Shown: positions 35,827 to 45,532 of the stretch, piece after piece | Position numbering within the stretch: the first letter of the stretch is position 1 | How the letters are laid out: the number at the start of each line of letters is the position of its first letter | From: Lysinibacillus fusiformis | GTDB lineage: Bacteria; Bacillota; Bacilli; Bacillales_A; Planococcaceae | Reading direction: 5' to 3' | Assembly (NCBI RefSeq): GCF_003049525.1 | Contig: NZ_PYWL01000001.1 | Location: forward strand, 372,001 to 436,000 | DNA length: 64,000 bases | Position numbers and translations under genes: made by a program | Notes under the pieces: model-generated | What the model saw: the letters and a program-made list of their open reading frames with translations, nothing else | What the model was told of the DNA's origin: nothing | The model's database searches: none

Positions 35827-37671
35827 TTATTGTTCTGCGTTACGTAATTTTTTCGCTGCTTTCTCACGTTCATTTTTATCTAGAATTTTTTTACGCAGAC
35901 GAATAGATTCTGGTGTGATTTCTAAATACTCATCATCACCTAGGTATTCAAGTGCTTCTTCTAAAGATAAAATACGTGGTTTTTTAATAACATTCGTTTG
36001 GTCTTTATTCGCTGAACGAATGTTTGTTTTTTGTTTCATTTTTGTGATGTTTACAGTGATATCAGCGTCACGAGTATTTTCTCCAACGATCATACCTTCG
36101 TAAATATCTGTACCTGGCTCTAAGAACAGTGTACCACGATCTTCAATTTGCATCATACCATAAGTTGTTGATTTACCAGTTTCCATAGAAACTAGTACAC
36201 CTTGGTGACGTCCACCAATTTTACCTGGTAGTAATGGTTGGTAGCAATCAAACGTATGGTTAATAATACCAAAACCTTTTGTCATCGACATGAATTCAGT
36301 CGTATAACCGATCAAACCACGAGCTGGTACTAAGAACGTTAAACGAACTTGACCACTTCCGTTATTTACCATATCAAGCATTTCACCTTTACGTGTACCA
36401 ATTGATTCAATAATTGAACCAACATTTTCTTCCGGTACATCGATTTGAACGCGTTCGAATGGTTCACATTTTACGCCATCGATTTCACGCACGATTACTT
36501 GAGGTTTAGATACTTGTAATTCGAAACCTTCACGGCGCATATTTTCAATAAGGATTGATAGGTGAAGCTCACCACGACCTGAAACTGTCCAAGCATCTGG
36601 AGAATCAGTATCTTCAACACGTAAAGATACGTCCGTTTGTAATTGAGCACGTAAACGCTCTTCTACTTTACGAGAAGTAACCCATTTCCCTTCACGACCA
36701 GCGAATGGAGAGTTGTTTACTAAGAATGTCATTTGTAAAGTTGGCTCATCGATACGTAATGGTGTAAGTGCTTCTTGGTGCTCAACAGGACAAACTGTTT
36801 CACCTACGTTGATATCTTCCATACCTGAAACGGCGATTAAATCACCAGCTTTTGCTGTCTCTACTTCCTCACGTTTTAAACCGAAGAAACCAAAGATTTT
36901 CGTTACACGGAAGTTTTTCACTGTACCGTCTAACTTCATCAGTGCAACTTGTTGTCCTACAGAAATTGTTCCACGGAATACGCGACCAATTCCGATACGT
37001 CCAACGAAGTCATTATAGTCAAGTAAAGCTACTTGGAATTGTAATGGGTCTTCTGAGTTATCAACTGGTGCTGGGATAGATTCAATAACTTTTTCAAATA
37101 GACATTTCATATTTTCTTCTTGTTTAGATGGATCAGCGTCTAAAGAAGCTGTACCATTTACACCTGAAGCATAAACAACAGGGAAGTCTAATTGATCGTC
37201 ATCTGCACCCAACTCGATAAATAATTCAAGTACTTCATCTACTACTTCTAGTGGACGAGCTGAATCTTTGTCTACTTTATTTACGACTACGATTGGTGTT
37301 AGACGTTGTTCTAATGCTTTTTTCAATACGAAACGTGTTTGAGGCATACAACCTTCATACGCATCGACAACTAGTAAAACGCCGTCTACCATTTTTAAAA
37401 TACGTTCTACCTCACCACCGAAGTCAGCGTGTCCAGGCGTATCAAGGATGTTGATACGAGTTCCTTCATAGTTTACTGCTGTATTTTTAGCTAAAATCGT
37501 AATACCACGTTCGCGTTCAATATCATTAGAGTCCATTGCACGTTCTTCAACACGTTCGTTTGAACGGAATGTACCTGATTGTTTTAGTAATTGGTCGACT
37601 AGGGTAGTTTTACCATGGTCAACGTGGGCGATTATTGCGATATTGCGAAGATCTTGACGTAAGTTTGTCAT
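35827..37671 (-). CDS. typA: Translational GTPase TypA/BipA
   Basis: A 614-residue EF-G-like GTPase. G motifs are [14 protein letters not shown] (about residues 15-28), DTPGHADF and NKVDKD. Beta-barrel, EF-G-like domain V and the BipA C-terminal domain ([19 protein letters not shown]) follow. It binds ribosomes and aids 50S assembly, mainly in cold or stress. A TGGAGTGG site precedes the ATG. Transcribed with ylaH from the promoter at 37713-37741; equivalent to B. subtilis ylaG. Confidence 0.96.
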   Translation of the reverse strand: MTNLRQDLRNIAIIAHVDHGKTTLVDQLLKQSGTFRSNERVEERAMDSNDIERERGITILAKNTAVNYEGTRINILDTPGHADFGGEVERILKMVDGVLLVVDAYEGCMPQTRFVLKKALEQRLTPIVVVNKVDKDSARPLEVVDEVLELFIELGADDDQLDFPVVYASGVNGTASLDADPSKQEENMKCLFEKVIESIPAPVDNSEDPLQFQVALLDYNDFVGRIGIGRVFRGTISVGQQVALMKLDGTVKNFRVTKIFGFFGLKREEVETAKAGDLIAVSGMEDINVGETVCPVEHQEALTPLRIDEPTLQMTFLVNNSPFAGREGKWVTSRKVEERLRAQLQTDVSLRVEDTDSPDAWTVSGRGELHLSILIENMRREGFELQVSKPQVIVREIDGVKCEPFERVQIDVPEENVGSIIESIGTRKGEMLDMVNNGSGQVRLTFLVPARGLIGYTTEFMSMTKGFGIINHTFDCYQPLLPGKIGGRHQGVLVSMETGKSTTYGMMQIEDRGTLFLEPGTDIYEGMIVGENTRDADITVNITKMKQKTNIRSANKDQTNVIKKPRILSLEEALEYLGDDEYLEITPESIRLRKKILDKNEREKAAKKLRNAEQ

Positions 37672-37712
37672 TATTCCACTCCATATTCTTTTTTCGAATG
37701 TTTAACTGTGAT

Positions 37713-37741
37713 ATTATAGCACAAGAAGGATAGAAATGTCC
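37713..37741 (-). promoter_or_regulatory. Extended -10 promoter of typA
   Basis: TGCTATAAT, an extended -10, lies about 40 bases before the typA ATG. The -35 (GGACAT, 17-base spacer) is poor, which is usual for extended -10 promoters. Confidence 0.6.
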
Positions 37742-37809
37742 TTATTAGAATTTACATCATTCTAAAAAATATATATGAATTATAAATTTTTTATATAGGA
37801 GGCTAGGCT

Positions 37810-37995
37810 ATGAATCGTGCAAAATTCGTAATGGCTATTTATGCATTAGCAGCTGTTTTAGCAATGTGCTCAATTGGCTATTCAGTGGCGGCTAGTAGTG
37901 TATTTGGTGCAATAGCAGGTATTGTGGCTACTTGTGTCATTTTCATGACAGCCTTTAAAATGAAGCGAAAACTGCGTATGCAAGGGTTACTGTAG
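37810..37995 (+). CDS. ylaF: YlaF family small membrane protein (DUF5325)
   Basis: A 61-residue protein with two membrane helices (about residues 6-26 and 29-49) and a basic C terminus (KMKRKLRMQ). It fits YlaF in pattern and position, divergent from typA as in B. subtilis. The function is unknown. The ATG follows AGGAGG by seven bases. Confidence 0.82.
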   Translation: MNRAKFVMAIYALAAVLAMCSIGYSVAASSVFGAIAGIVATCVIFMTAFKMKRKLRMQGLL

Positions 37996-37997
37996 TT

Positions 37998-38037
37998 AAA
38001 AAAAGGAGCTGTCTAGTAAATAGACGGCTCCTTTTTA
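37998..38037. terminator. Bidirectional terminator between ylaF and suhB
   Basis: AAAAAGGAGCTGTCTA and its near complement with a five-base loop lie between the convergent stops. Confidence 0.88.
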
Positions 38038-38829
38038 TTCATAAGGTACAATATATTTTTCCAATAATTCTTTGTGAATGGAAGGATTGGCGATAATAAA
38101 AGTATCTTGATGTAAGAAGTCAAAGCCTTCTCCGTGCAAGTTTGTGGCAATGGCCCCAACCTCTTGAGCAATAATGGTACCACCTGCTATATCCCACGGT
38201 GATAGACGCATGGAAACATAAGCATCCAACTTCCCACTAACAACAAATGCGATTTCCATGCAAGCTGAGCCATATGAACGTGTGCCCCGAACTTTGCGGA
38301 CCATCTCAATGACCTTTTCGTGATGAATATGTCGATTAGGAGCTACCCAATGTGCATTGATACCAATGACTGATTCCTCCATCGTAACAGATTGAAGTTT
38401 CCGCAGTGGAGAATCGTTATACCACGCGCCTTGGCCTTCAATCGCATAAAATAAATCCTCGCGCATGACATCAAATATGTACCCTAACTTACCTACCCCA
38501 TTAATAAAAATACCAATAGAAATCATAAAGTGACGATGCTGTTTAACAAAATTCATCGTGCCGTCTATAGGGTCAATAATCCAAACTACACCATCTAATG
38601 ACTCTACCTTTTCCCCCATTCCTTCTTCGCCTAAAATTTTGTGGGCAGGATTAAAAGCTTTAATTTGGTCGATAAAAAATAACTCGGTCTCTCGGTCAAT
38701 ATTTGTTACCAGGTCATTGGCACCTGATTTTGTCTCGATCACTAAATTATACGAAAAAGCTTCTCGAATACGTCTTCCAGCTTCAAAGATTATACTTTTC
38801 GCAAATTCATCCATTTGTTGTAAATCCAA
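38035..38829 (-). CDS. suhB: Inositol monophosphatase family protein
   Basis: A 264-residue Mg-dependent sugar phosphatase (YktC/SuhB type). Metal-binding motifs are GEEGMG (about residues 68-73), WIIDPIDGTMNFV (about 83-95) and SPWDIAGGTIIAQEVGA (about 210-226). Likely substrates are inositol monophosphates and related phosphates; B. subtilis YktC also acts on NADP in vitro. The start TTG at 38829 is seven bases after AAGGGTGG; ATG 38814 is an alternative. Confidence 0.9.
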   Translation of the reverse strand: MDLQQMDEFAKSIIFEAGRRIREAFSYNLVIETKSGANDLVTNIDRETELFFIDQIKAFNPAHKILGEEGMGEKVESLDGVVWIIDPIDGTMNFVKQHRHFMISIGIFINGVGKLGYIFDVMREDLFYAIEGQGAWYNDSPLRKLQSVTMEESVIGINAHWVAPNRHIHHEKVIEMVRKVRGTRSYGSACMEIAFVVSGKLDAYVSMRLSPWDIAGGTIIAQEVGAIATNLHGEGFDFLHQDTFIIANPSIHKELLEKYIVPYE

Positions 38830-38995
38830 TTAAAACCCACCCTTCGAATATAAGAAAAAGCCTTTACTTTCCTCACACTTTATTCATAAATTTTACCTTG
38901 TCCATTGTCTTTAATGCGATATACAACATGAACTTCAAAAAATACTGAAATTCTTTACGCTATGATATAGTATCTATTTTACCCTTTGTTACAAT

Positions 38996-39037
38996 AAAAA
39001 TCACCTGCTGTCGGAATATTCAGCAAGTGATTTTTTA
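38996..39037 (-). terminator. Terminator of the 65-residue protein gene
   Basis: AAAAATCAC..TGCTG and CAGCA..GTGATTTTTT arms, each with one unpaired base, form a strong stem 20 bases after the stop. Confidence 0.8.
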
Positions 39038-39056
39038 AATGGGTATAAGATTTTGA

Positions 39057-39254
39057 TTACGCATAGGCGTGGAAGCTTTCAAGTTCCATCTGGATTTCTC
39101 CAAGACGTTTTTTACTTTTTTCAATTTCAATATCATTTTTTTCATTCATCGCTGCAAAAAGCGAAGCTAATTCATAATCTAATTCTAATTGTAAAATGTG
39201 TTCATATTGCTTTTCAATGTCAACTTTACGTATAATTTTTACGATTGGTTTCAT
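39057..39254 (-). CDS. Small helical protein of unknown function
   Basis: A 65-residue charged, probably coiled-coil protein (QYEHILQLELDYELASLFAA then EKSKKRLGEIQMELESF). It lies between suhB and yktB, where B. subtilis has a protein of similar size (ykzI as far as I recall), so it is a likely equivalent. The ATG follows AAGGAAGTG by five bases. Confidence 0.75.
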   Translation of the reverse strand: MKPIVKIIRKVDIEKQYEHILQLELDYELASLFAAMNEKNDIEIEKSKKRLGEIQMELESFHAYA

Positions 39255-39379
39255 AAAAACACTTCCTTTTTTAAATTTTTTTACAAAAACTTTTCAAATT
39301 CGATAAAGTTCTTGTTATAAGATTTTTTCCCAAAATCAGCGTAAAATAAACCTTATAAAACGAAAGGAGCAAAATAAAA

Positions 39380-40015
39380 TTGCCGAAAATAAAGTGGACA
39401 AACAAAGATTTTAATGTTTTTAAAATAGATGGTTTAGAACAAAGAATGGATGCATTAAACGATCATGTACGCCCAAAATTCCATCAGCTTGGTGATGATT
39501 TTGCTGCCTATTTCTCAAGCCAGCTAGGTGAAGAATTCTTCCCTCATGTTGCCAAACACGCTAGAAGAACTGTCAACCCTCCAAAAGATAGTTGGGTTGC
39601 CTTCGCACCATATAAAAGAGGTTATAAATCATTGCCTCACTTTCAGATTGGTCTATGGCACTCACATTTATTCATCGTCTTAGCTATTATTTATGAAGCT
39701 CCTCAAAAAAATGTGATGGCTGAACGTTTACTCGCTCATCAATCCTTATTTGAGCAGCTACCTGGTGACTTTATTGTGTCAGGTGACCATATGTCCCCAG
39801 AGGCCATTTCACTTGAAGAAGCGAAAGAAGACAAGCTTGAGGCACTACTTTTACGTCTGCGAGATGTAAAAAAAGGTGAGTTTTTAATTGGTCGTCATAT
39901 TCCAAAAGAGCAAGCAATAAAATTATCAGCCAGTGAATTCCACCAGTTAACTGAGCAAACATTCAACAGCTTACTACCTTTTTACAACGTCATTGTTGGT
40001 AAGGATTTAAAATAA
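39380..40015 (+). CDS. yktB: YktB family protein (DUF1054)
   Basis: A 211-residue DUF1054/UPF0637 protein (WTNKDFNVFKIDGLEQRM at the N terminus, PHFQIGLWHSHLFIVLAII in the middle). A structure is known for the family but no function. The start is TTG at 39380, nine bases after AAAGGAG; the next ATG (residue 28) would remove conserved sequence. Flanked by suhB and yktA as in B. subtilis. Confidence 0.9.
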   Translation: MPKIKWTNKDFNVFKIDGLEQRMDALNDHVRPKFHQLGDDFAAYFSSQLGEEFFPHVAKHARRTVNPPKDSWVAFAPYKRGYKSLPHFQIGLWHSHLFIVLAIIYEAPQKNVMAERLLAHQSLFEQLPGDFIVSGDHMSPEAISLEEAKEDKLEALLLRLRDVKKGEFLIGRHIPKEQAIKLSASEFHQLTEQTFNSLLPFYNVIVGKDLK

Positions 40016-40076
40016 GCTTTAATCTCATGTTATTTGTTGAAGTAGTGTATGCAAAATGTCGTTTTTTAACACAAAA

Positions 40077-40120
40077 AAATAAAAAGCGGATGTGAGTTGT
40101 TCTCACATCCACTTTTTTAT
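40077..40120. terminator. Bidirectional terminator between yktB and yktA
   Basis: AAAAGcGGATGTGAG and CTCACATCCaCTTTTTT arms with a five-base loop overlap the yktA stop. Confidence 0.88.
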
Positions 40121-40404
40121 CGATTTTTTTTAGGGACTATTTTTATCATTGTACCATCTGCGGCTTCTTTTGTTTGCTTAACAACAGGATAGCTTATATA
40201 GCCACTCGCCTCTTCAAATTCACGAAATATTGTTTTTTCCTCCGCTTGTGAAGGAACAATTTCCTTAAAGCGACGATATTTAGCCATCATGACCTCACGC
40301 TTGATGCCCTTTTCATGAGCTTGTTCAATCCCTTCAAAAAATTGAACAACGTCCACAATCTCCTCTGTAGACCAATCTGTTGAAAACGGATAAGAATATT
40401 CCAT
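40117..40404 (-). CDS. yktA: UPF0223 family protein YktA
   Basis: A 95-residue UPF0223 protein ([19 protein letters not shown] and [20 protein letters not shown]). Function unknown. The ATG follows AAAGGTGG by nine bases. It follows the nitronate monooxygenase-like gene by 20 bases and is probably its operon partner. Confidence 0.88.
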   Translation of the reverse strand: MEYSYPFSTDWSTEEIVDVVQFFEGIEQAHEKGIKREVMMAKYRRFKEIVPSQAEEKTIFREFEEASGYISYPVVKQTKEAADGTMIKIVPKKNR

Positions 40405-40424
40405 TCGACAAAACCACCTTTACA

Positions 40425-41384
40425 TTATTGCCCCCATTTTAACCGGATACTTTCCGCTTCTGCAACCATTCGATTGATTAATTCCTCAACAGTAGGAATA
40501 TCATGAATCATCCCTGTCACTTGTCCAGCCCAACCAAAGCCTTGTTCTTGTTCACCATCATAAATAAAACGCTTATTCGCTGAACCACTTATATATTCCT
40601 TTAACGCTTCGTAGGTTGGCTCTTTTTCTTCAATTTCTAAAATTTTTGCCGTAAACTCATTACGTAAAGCACGAGCTGGTGCACCGATAGTACGTTTTAT
40701 GATCGTCGTATCAGCCTCTGTGCTTGCTAATAGTGCCTCTTTATAAGCTGCGGAAGCATCAACACATTCCTTTGTTGCAATAAAACGAGTACCCATTTCA
40801 ATTCCTTCAGCTCCCAGTGCATGGGCAGCCATCCAGCCTCGGCCATCGCCAATTCCACCTGAAGCAATCACTGGGATTTTCACACTATCAACAACCTGTG
40901 GGACGAGCACCATCGTACCTACATCATCCCTACCAAGATGTCCGCCACCCTCTTGTCCAACAACCATTACAGCATCTGCTCCAAGCTGTTCAGCTTTTTG
41001 CGCTTGTCTACGTGCAGCTACAAGTACCAATTTTTTAATATCTGTTTCTGCTAATAAATCAAAAATGGGTGCAGGATTACCACCAGTCATCGTTACAACA
41101 GGTACTTCTTCTTCCACTGCAACGCCAACCATTTCCTCATAGCCTGTACCATGCATACCAATAGCAAAGTTTACGCCAAAAGGCTTATCTGTTAATGTTC
41201 GTACTTTATGAATCTCCGCTCGCAATAAGTCAGGGCTTCGTAAACTCATAGCTGTGATTTGACCTAACCCTCCAGCATTCGACACAGCCGCCGCTAAATC
41301 AGCATAGGCTAAATACGCTAAACCGCCTTGAATAATTGGGTATTTCACTTGTAAAAGCTCTGTCACCCGTGTATTCCAACTCAT
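40425..41384 (-). CDS. NAD(P)H-dependent flavin oxidoreductase / nitronate monooxygenase family
   Basis: A 319-residue FMN-binding TIM barrel of the nitronate monooxygenase/FabK-like family. Seen are KYPIIQGGLAYLAYADLAAA (about residues 14-33), VVGQEGGGHLG (flavin region) and the phosphate-binding IPVIASGGIGDGRG followed by GAEGIEMGTRF. Either nitronate oxidation or an enoyl-ACP reductase-like reaction is possible. The ATG follows GGGGGAGG by six bases. Not present at this place in B. subtilis. Confidence 0.85.
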   Translation of the reverse strand: MSWNTRVTELLQVKYPIIQGGLAYLAYADLAAAVSNAGGLGQITAMSLRSPDLLRAEIHKVRTLTDKPFGVNFAIGMHGTGYEEMVGVAVEEEVPVVTMTGGNPAPIFDLLAETDIKKLVLVAARRQAQKAEQLGADAVMVVGQEGGGHLGRDDVGTMVLVPQVVDSVKIPVIASGGIGDGRGWMAAHALGAEGIEMGTRFIATKECVDASAAYKEALLASTEADTTIIKRTIGAPARALRNEFTAKILEIEEKEPTYEALKEYISGSANKRFIYDGEQEQGFGWAGQVTGMIHDIPTVEELINRMVAEAESIRLKWGQ

Positions 41385-41476
41385 AATACCTCCCCCTTCA
41401 TTCGGTATTAATTTCTCGATATCCTTAAAAAATCCTTTTATTTTTTATGAAAAGTCTATTTTTTCGTGTCGTTAGG

Positions 41477-41485
41477 TGCTATAAT
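41477..41485 (+). promoter_or_regulatory. Extended -10 promoter of speA
   Basis: TGC-TATAAT, an extended -10, lies about 45 bases before the speA start. No good -35 is seen. Confidence 0.55.
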
Positions 41486-41528
41486 TCATTTGTTTTCTTA
41501 GATAATTTAAAGTGAGGTGGTACCTGCG

Positions 41529-42998
41529 TTGTCACAACTAGAGACTCCATTGTTCGACGTATTACTTAAACATCGGAACAGACATCCTATTCAGTTCCAT
41601 ATTCCAGGCCATAAGAAAGGGCAAGGGATGGACCCTGCTTTCCGAGAATTCGTCGGCGACAACGTTTTATCAATTGATTTAATTAATATTGCTCCACTAG
41701 ACGATTTACATTCACCAAAGGGTGCTATTAAAGAAGCGCAAAATCTTGCAGCAGAAGCTTTTGGTGCTGATCATACATTCTTTTCCGTTCAAGGTACTAG
41801 TGGCGCCATCATGACGATGATTCTGACCGTCGTTGGTCCAGGTGATAAGATTCTAGTGCCGCGGAATGTCCATAAATCTATTATGTCGGCGATAGTTTTC
41901 GCTGGTGCAATTCCAATTTTTATTCATCCTGAAGTCGATAGTGAATACGGGATTTCTCATGGCATATCCCCTGAGGCCGTCGAAAAAGCATTAAATGCTT
42001 ATCCTGATACAAAAGCTGTGCTAGTTATTAATCCAACTTATTATGGCTTCACAGCAGATTTAAAACGCATTGTCGAAATCACTCATAGCCGTGATATTCC
42101 AGTAGTAGTAGATGAAGCACATGGTGTACACATTAAATTCCATGATGACCTTCCCTATTCAGCAATGGAGGCAGGTGCCGACATGGCTGCTACAAGTGTT
42201 CATAAGCTTGGTGGTTCTATGACACAAACGTCCATTTTAAATGTTCGAGAAGGACTTGTTTCAGCAAAACGCGTACAAGCTGTTTTTTCTATGCTAACAA
42301 CGACATCAACATCTTATCCATTGCTCGCTTCCCTTGACACAGCTCGACGTCAATTAGCGATTCACGGATATGATTTAATTGACGATGCATTACGTTTAGC
42401 AAAGGATGCTCGTAAACGAATCAACCAAATCCCACATTTAAAATGTGCAGGCAAGGAAAAACTACATTCATCCGCTACTTATGATATGGACCCTTTGAAA
42501 CTTCTTATTAGCGTCAAGGATTTGGGTATTTCTGGGCATAGAGCTGAGGAATGGTTACGTTATAACGCCAATATCGAAGTAGAATTGTCTGACCTTTACA
42601 ATATTTTATGTTTAGTGACATTAGGAGATACGAAAAAAGAAATTAATCTTTTAGTCAATGCATTATCTCGTATGTCAAAAGCATTTGATTCAGAAGCGGC
42701 TATCACAGAAGCTGTCGTGAATGTCCCAGATATTCCAGCGCTAGCTATGTCACCTCGTGATGCATTTTATGCTGATACTGAGGTAGTTCCACTTGCTGAA
42801 GCAGATAACTGTATTTGTGCAGAATTTATTATGGTATATCCTCCTGGAATTCCAATTTTTATTCCCGGGGAAATAATTACTCAAGAAAATATTCATTATA
42901 TTCAAATGAATATTGAGGCGGGTTTACCCGTTCAGGGACCAGAGGATTCAACATTAAAAACGATTCGTGTTATTAAAGAAAGAAAACCTATTATTTAA
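41529..42998 (+). CDS. speA: Arginine/lysine/ornithine decarboxylase family (SpeA-type)
   Basis: A 489-residue fold-type I PLP decarboxylase. Seen are IPGHKKGQGMDP (about residues 25-36), the VVDEAHGVH strand and the PLP Lys in TSVHKLGGSMTQTS (about residue 230). Position next to yktA and upstream of pdh matches B. subtilis speA, which makes agmatine for spermidine synthesis; lysine decarboxylase activity cannot be excluded. The start TTG at 41529 follows GAGGTGG by eight bases; the GTG at 41517 is inside that site. Confidence 0.88.
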   Translation: MSQLETPLFDVLLKHRNRHPIQFHIPGHKKGQGMDPAFREFVGDNVLSIDLINIAPLDDLHSPKGAIKEAQNLAAEAFGADHTFFSVQGTSGAIMTMILTVVGPGDKILVPRNVHKSIMSAIVFAGAIPIFIHPEVDSEYGISHGISPEAVEKALNAYPDTKAVLVINPTYYGFTADLKRIVEITHSRDIPVVVDEAHGVHIKFHDDLPYSAMEAGADMAATSVHKLGGSMTQTSILNVREGLVSAKRVQAVFSMLTTTSTSYPLLASLDTARRQLAIHGYDLIDDALRLAKDARKRINQIPHLKCAGKEKLHSSATYDMDPLKLLISVKDLGISGHRAEEWLRYNANIEVELSDLYNILCLVTLGDTKKEINLLVNALSRMSKAFDSEAAITEAVVNVPDIPALAMSPRDAFYADTEVVPLAEADNCICAEFIMVYPPGIPIFIPGEIITQENIHYIQMNIEAGLPVQGPEDSTLKTIRVIKERKPII

Positions 42999-43000
42999 TC

Positions 43001-43037
43001 TTAAAAGCTAGCTCTTCTTGAAGAGCTAGCTTTTTCA
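43001..43037 (+). terminator. Terminator of speA
   Basis: A 14-base perfect stem (AAAAGCTAGCTCTT and complement) with a four-base loop ends in a T5 run. Confidence 0.93.
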
Positions 43038-43140
43038 TTATTTATAAAAAGCAGAGGTTAGTATCAATATAATCGGAAAAGCTAACTACCAATAATGCCA
43101 TAAAAAATCTCCAACTGTTTTAACGAAAACCGTAGCTACT

Positions 43141-43357
43141 TTAGAAAATTTCTCTTTCACATTTAATAAAATTATCTATATCAGGATAACCTTTTCCTAA
43201 CTGACATTTAGACACAGCCTGCCTTGAAATATTATAAATACTCTACCACTTCATCCTGAGTATAGTGATGCTGTTCCCTTAATTTCTTTAAACGATTTTC
43301 AAAATCATCCGTATTATTTATTACAAAATAGATCGCAATTAAATATGCAACGAGCAT
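43141..43357 (-). pseudogene. Decayed XRE-family (Cro/CI) regulator
   Basis: Minus-strand codons from 43357 read RLKKLREQHHYTQDEVVEYL, then a single extra base at 43234 shifts the frame, after which NISRQAVSKCQLGKGYPDID continues, the classic XRE helix-turn-helix. The conserved Trp of SKW is Cys, and a stop cuts the protein soon after. The hydrophobic leader (LVAYLIAIYFVINN) may be a membrane segment. The rest of the 43.0-43.4 kb gap shows nothing else. Confidence 0.8.
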
Positions 43358-43435
43358 TTATTAGTTGATTTTATAAGCTAAAAGTTAGAATAACAAATGC
43401 ACATTATCTACAATAGAGAAAAGGAGGAATGATTC

Positions 43436-44032
43436 ATGAATACATGGAATCAACGTTTTCTAGAATCTGAATACGTTTATGGCGAACAACCAAATGCCTT
43501 TATTAAAGATTATGTATCTTTTTTGAAAGAATCCCCTAATATCGCAGCCTATGCTGAAGGTGAAGGGCGCAATGCTGTTTTTTTAGCCTCTAAGGGCCAT
43601 ACTGTCACTGCCTATGATTATGCACAAAGTGGTCTTGCGAAAACAGAAGAATTAGCCCAGAAACAGCATGTGTCAGTTCAAACTAGGCTAACCGATTTAC
43701 TACTGGATGAGCTTCCTGTGGAGAAATATGATGCGGCTATTATGGTTTTTGGTCATTTTCCATTGCAACAACAGCAGGCAGTCATCCAAAAGATTATCGA
43801 TTCAGTGAAGCAAGGCGGACGGATTATGATGGAATTATATTCTATTTATCAGCTCGCCTATGCGTCTGGTGGTCCACAGCAGCTTGATTTTTTATATGAC
43901 CCAAAAGATATCCTGCAATGGTGTGAGCCACACAAAATTATCCATTTCTTTACAGGTGAGCAAATACGCCATGAAGGAGCGTTACACACTGGACTAGCCC
44001 ATACCATTCAATTCATTATTGAGAAAAAATAA
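43436..44032 (+). CDS. Class I SAM-dependent methyltransferase (TehB-like)
   Basis: A 198-residue methyltransferase. SAM-binding motif I is AEGEGRNAVFLASKG (about residues 40-54), with the acidic residue in TAYDYAQSGL and MVFGHFPL as motif IV. It resembles the tellurite-resistance TehB/small-molecule methyltransferase group; the substrate is unknown. The ATG follows AAGGAGG by seven bases. Single gene. Confidence 0.85.
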   Translation: MNTWNQRFLESEYVYGEQPNAFIKDYVSFLKESPNIAAYAEGEGRNAVFLASKGHTVTAYDYAQSGLAKTEELAQKQHVSVQTRLTDLLLDELPVEKYDAAIMVFGHFPLQQQQAVIQKIIDSVKQGGRIMMELYSIYQLAYASGGPQQLDFLYDPKDILQWCEPHKIIHFFTGEQIRHEGALHTGLAHTIQFIIEKK

Positions 44033-44065
44033 ATGAGTTGTCTCTAAACAGTTGAGACAACTCCT
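44024..44065 (-). terminator. Terminator of lrgAB
   Basis: GAGTTGTCTC and GAGACAACTC arms with a nine-base loop are followed on the minus strand by ATTTATTTTTT, which overlaps the end of the convergent methyltransferase gene. Confidence 0.75.
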
Positions 44066-44078
44066 AAAGTGAAAATTT

Positions 44079-44756
44079 TTATAAAAATAAATACACAAAT
44101 AATGGACAGAAAAATGCCCCAATAATAGCCGTTAAGCCCATTGATAATGAACCAACTGATAATTCCTGTTCTCCATATTCCCTTAATTTCACAAGTCCTA
44201 CACCATGCGAGGCACTGCCCACTGCCACCCCTCTACTAACGGCCGAGTCGATTTTGCCATATTTAATAACTAAAGGACCAATAATAGCTCCTACAAACCC
44301 TGCTATCATGACAAAAACAGCTGTTAGTGGCGGAATACCCCCTATTGTTTCGCTGACCTGCATTCCAACAGGCGTCGTTAAAGATTTAGGCAAGGCTGTC
44401 AGCATCCAACTAGATTTTACACCAATCCATTTTAACAGCACGAAAATAGTCACTAATCCTGTCACCATGCCGATGAAGAGCCCTGATAAAATAGAATATT
44501 TATATTTGATAATAATAGCTCGTTGATTATAAAGAGGATAGGCAAGTGCGACTACAGCTGGCCCAAGCATTTTCTGAAGCCATTCTCCACCCACCATATA
44601 TGTAGAATATGGAATATTAAATATTAGTAAAATCACTGCACTAACAACTGTAGTCGTGACTAAAGGAATCATAATAGGATGCGGAAATCGCTGATAAAGC
44701 TTCGTAAATAATATGAACATAATGATGGTGCTCAGGACAACAATTGCTTCAATCAA
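44079..44756 (-). CDS. lrgB: LrgB/CidB family membrane protein
   Basis: A 225-residue LrgB-family protein with about six to seven membrane segments (LTALPKSLTTPVGMQVSE, FVGAIIGPLVIKYG, GVAVGSASHGVGLVK). LrgAB/CidAB systems act in pyruvate or acetate transport and in control of lysis. The start is TTG at 44756 inside the end of lrgA, with AAGGGTGAG upstream, so the two are coupled. Confidence 0.9.
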   Translation of the reverse strand: MIEAIVVLSTIIMFILFTKLYQRFPHPIMIPLVTTTVVSAVILLIFNIPYSTYMVGGEWLQKMLGPAVVALAYPLYNQRAIIIKYKYSILSGLFIGMVTGLVTIFVLLKWIGVKSSWMLTALPKSLTTPVGMQVSETIGGIPPLTAVFVMIAGFVGAIIGPLVIKYGKIDSAVSRGVAVGSASHGVGLVKLREYGEQELSVGSLSMGLTAIIGAFFCPLFVYLFL

Positions 44757-45195
44757 CCGTTAACTCACCCTTTCCTTCTTCAAGAATAGACTCCGTTCCT
44801 TCCTTTTTCTTTAATTCTTTCTTCTCAATTAGTTGCGTCAGTAATCCTGTGACATAAATAGAGATTAATGTACTAGCAATAACGGCTAGAATGATAAGCA
44901 AGCCAGTGATTGACATGAGTTCTGGGTAATCAATAACGCCCACTGTTGCTGGTATGAAAAACAGCGTTAAAACGCCAATTAAAAAACTTGCACCATCTTG
45001 AATATATTCAACCTTTATGATTTTAAAAATGAGTGAAAGTACTAATAACAGTAATCCAATGACACTTCCTGGAAGCGGTATGTGTAAATAAGTAACAATT
45101 CCTACTCCCATATAATAAAAAATGGTCAGTATGCCGATTTGAACAATAATCCGAACAACTCTCAACAACAGCGCAGCAAAATTTCCGTTCAACAT
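44749..45195 (-). CDS. lrgA: LrgA/CidA family holin-like protein
   Basis: A 148-residue holin-like membrane protein with four helices (IPLPGSVIGLLLLVLSLIFK, then GVLTLFFIPATVGVIDYPEL) and a charged C-terminal tail. It partners LrgB. The start ATG at 45195 lies about 12 bases after GGGGG; a GTG at 45210 overlaps the ribosome site. Divergent from the two-component system; in other Firmicutes an LytSR-type pair controls lrgAB, but here the neighbouring kinase is CitA-like. Confidence 0.85.
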   Translation of the reverse strand: MLNGNFAALLLRVVRIIVQIGILTIFYYMGVGIVTYLHIPLPGSVIGLLLLVLSLIFKIIKVEYIQDGASFLIGVLTLFFIPATVGVIDYPELMSITGLLIILAVIASTLISIYVTGLLTQLIEKKELKKKEGTESILEEGKGELTVD

Positions 45196-45532
45196 TTCGC
45201 TACTTTTCACCCCCTATATCGTTCATTCTACATCTGTAGGAATTTTCTGTCTATTGTAATTTTAGAAAAATAATAATCAGCATCAGAAAGAGCTAAGTTC
45301 CATATTCCCAAAAATCACATGTATACATATATAGTGTTTTCATCGATATTTAGGGTAATTTGTCACTCGGACTATTCAAATAGCGTTCTTTCCCTATTAT
45401 GAATATCCACCACCTATCGCCTTTAAATTTTCATCACTAGCTAGCAAATTTCAGAAATTTTATATATAATCGAAAATTACAAAAGATACTCATTTCTCAA
45501 ACAATACTATAATTTCCATAATACACAATAAG
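45196..45532. other. Intergenic region between lrgA and the sensor kinase
   Basis: 337 very AT-rich bases without a gene. A TATATAATC segment near 45460 could be a -10 box for the kinase gene, and AAATTTCAGAAATTT just before it is a short palindrome. No feature is strong enough to name. Confidence 0.45.
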
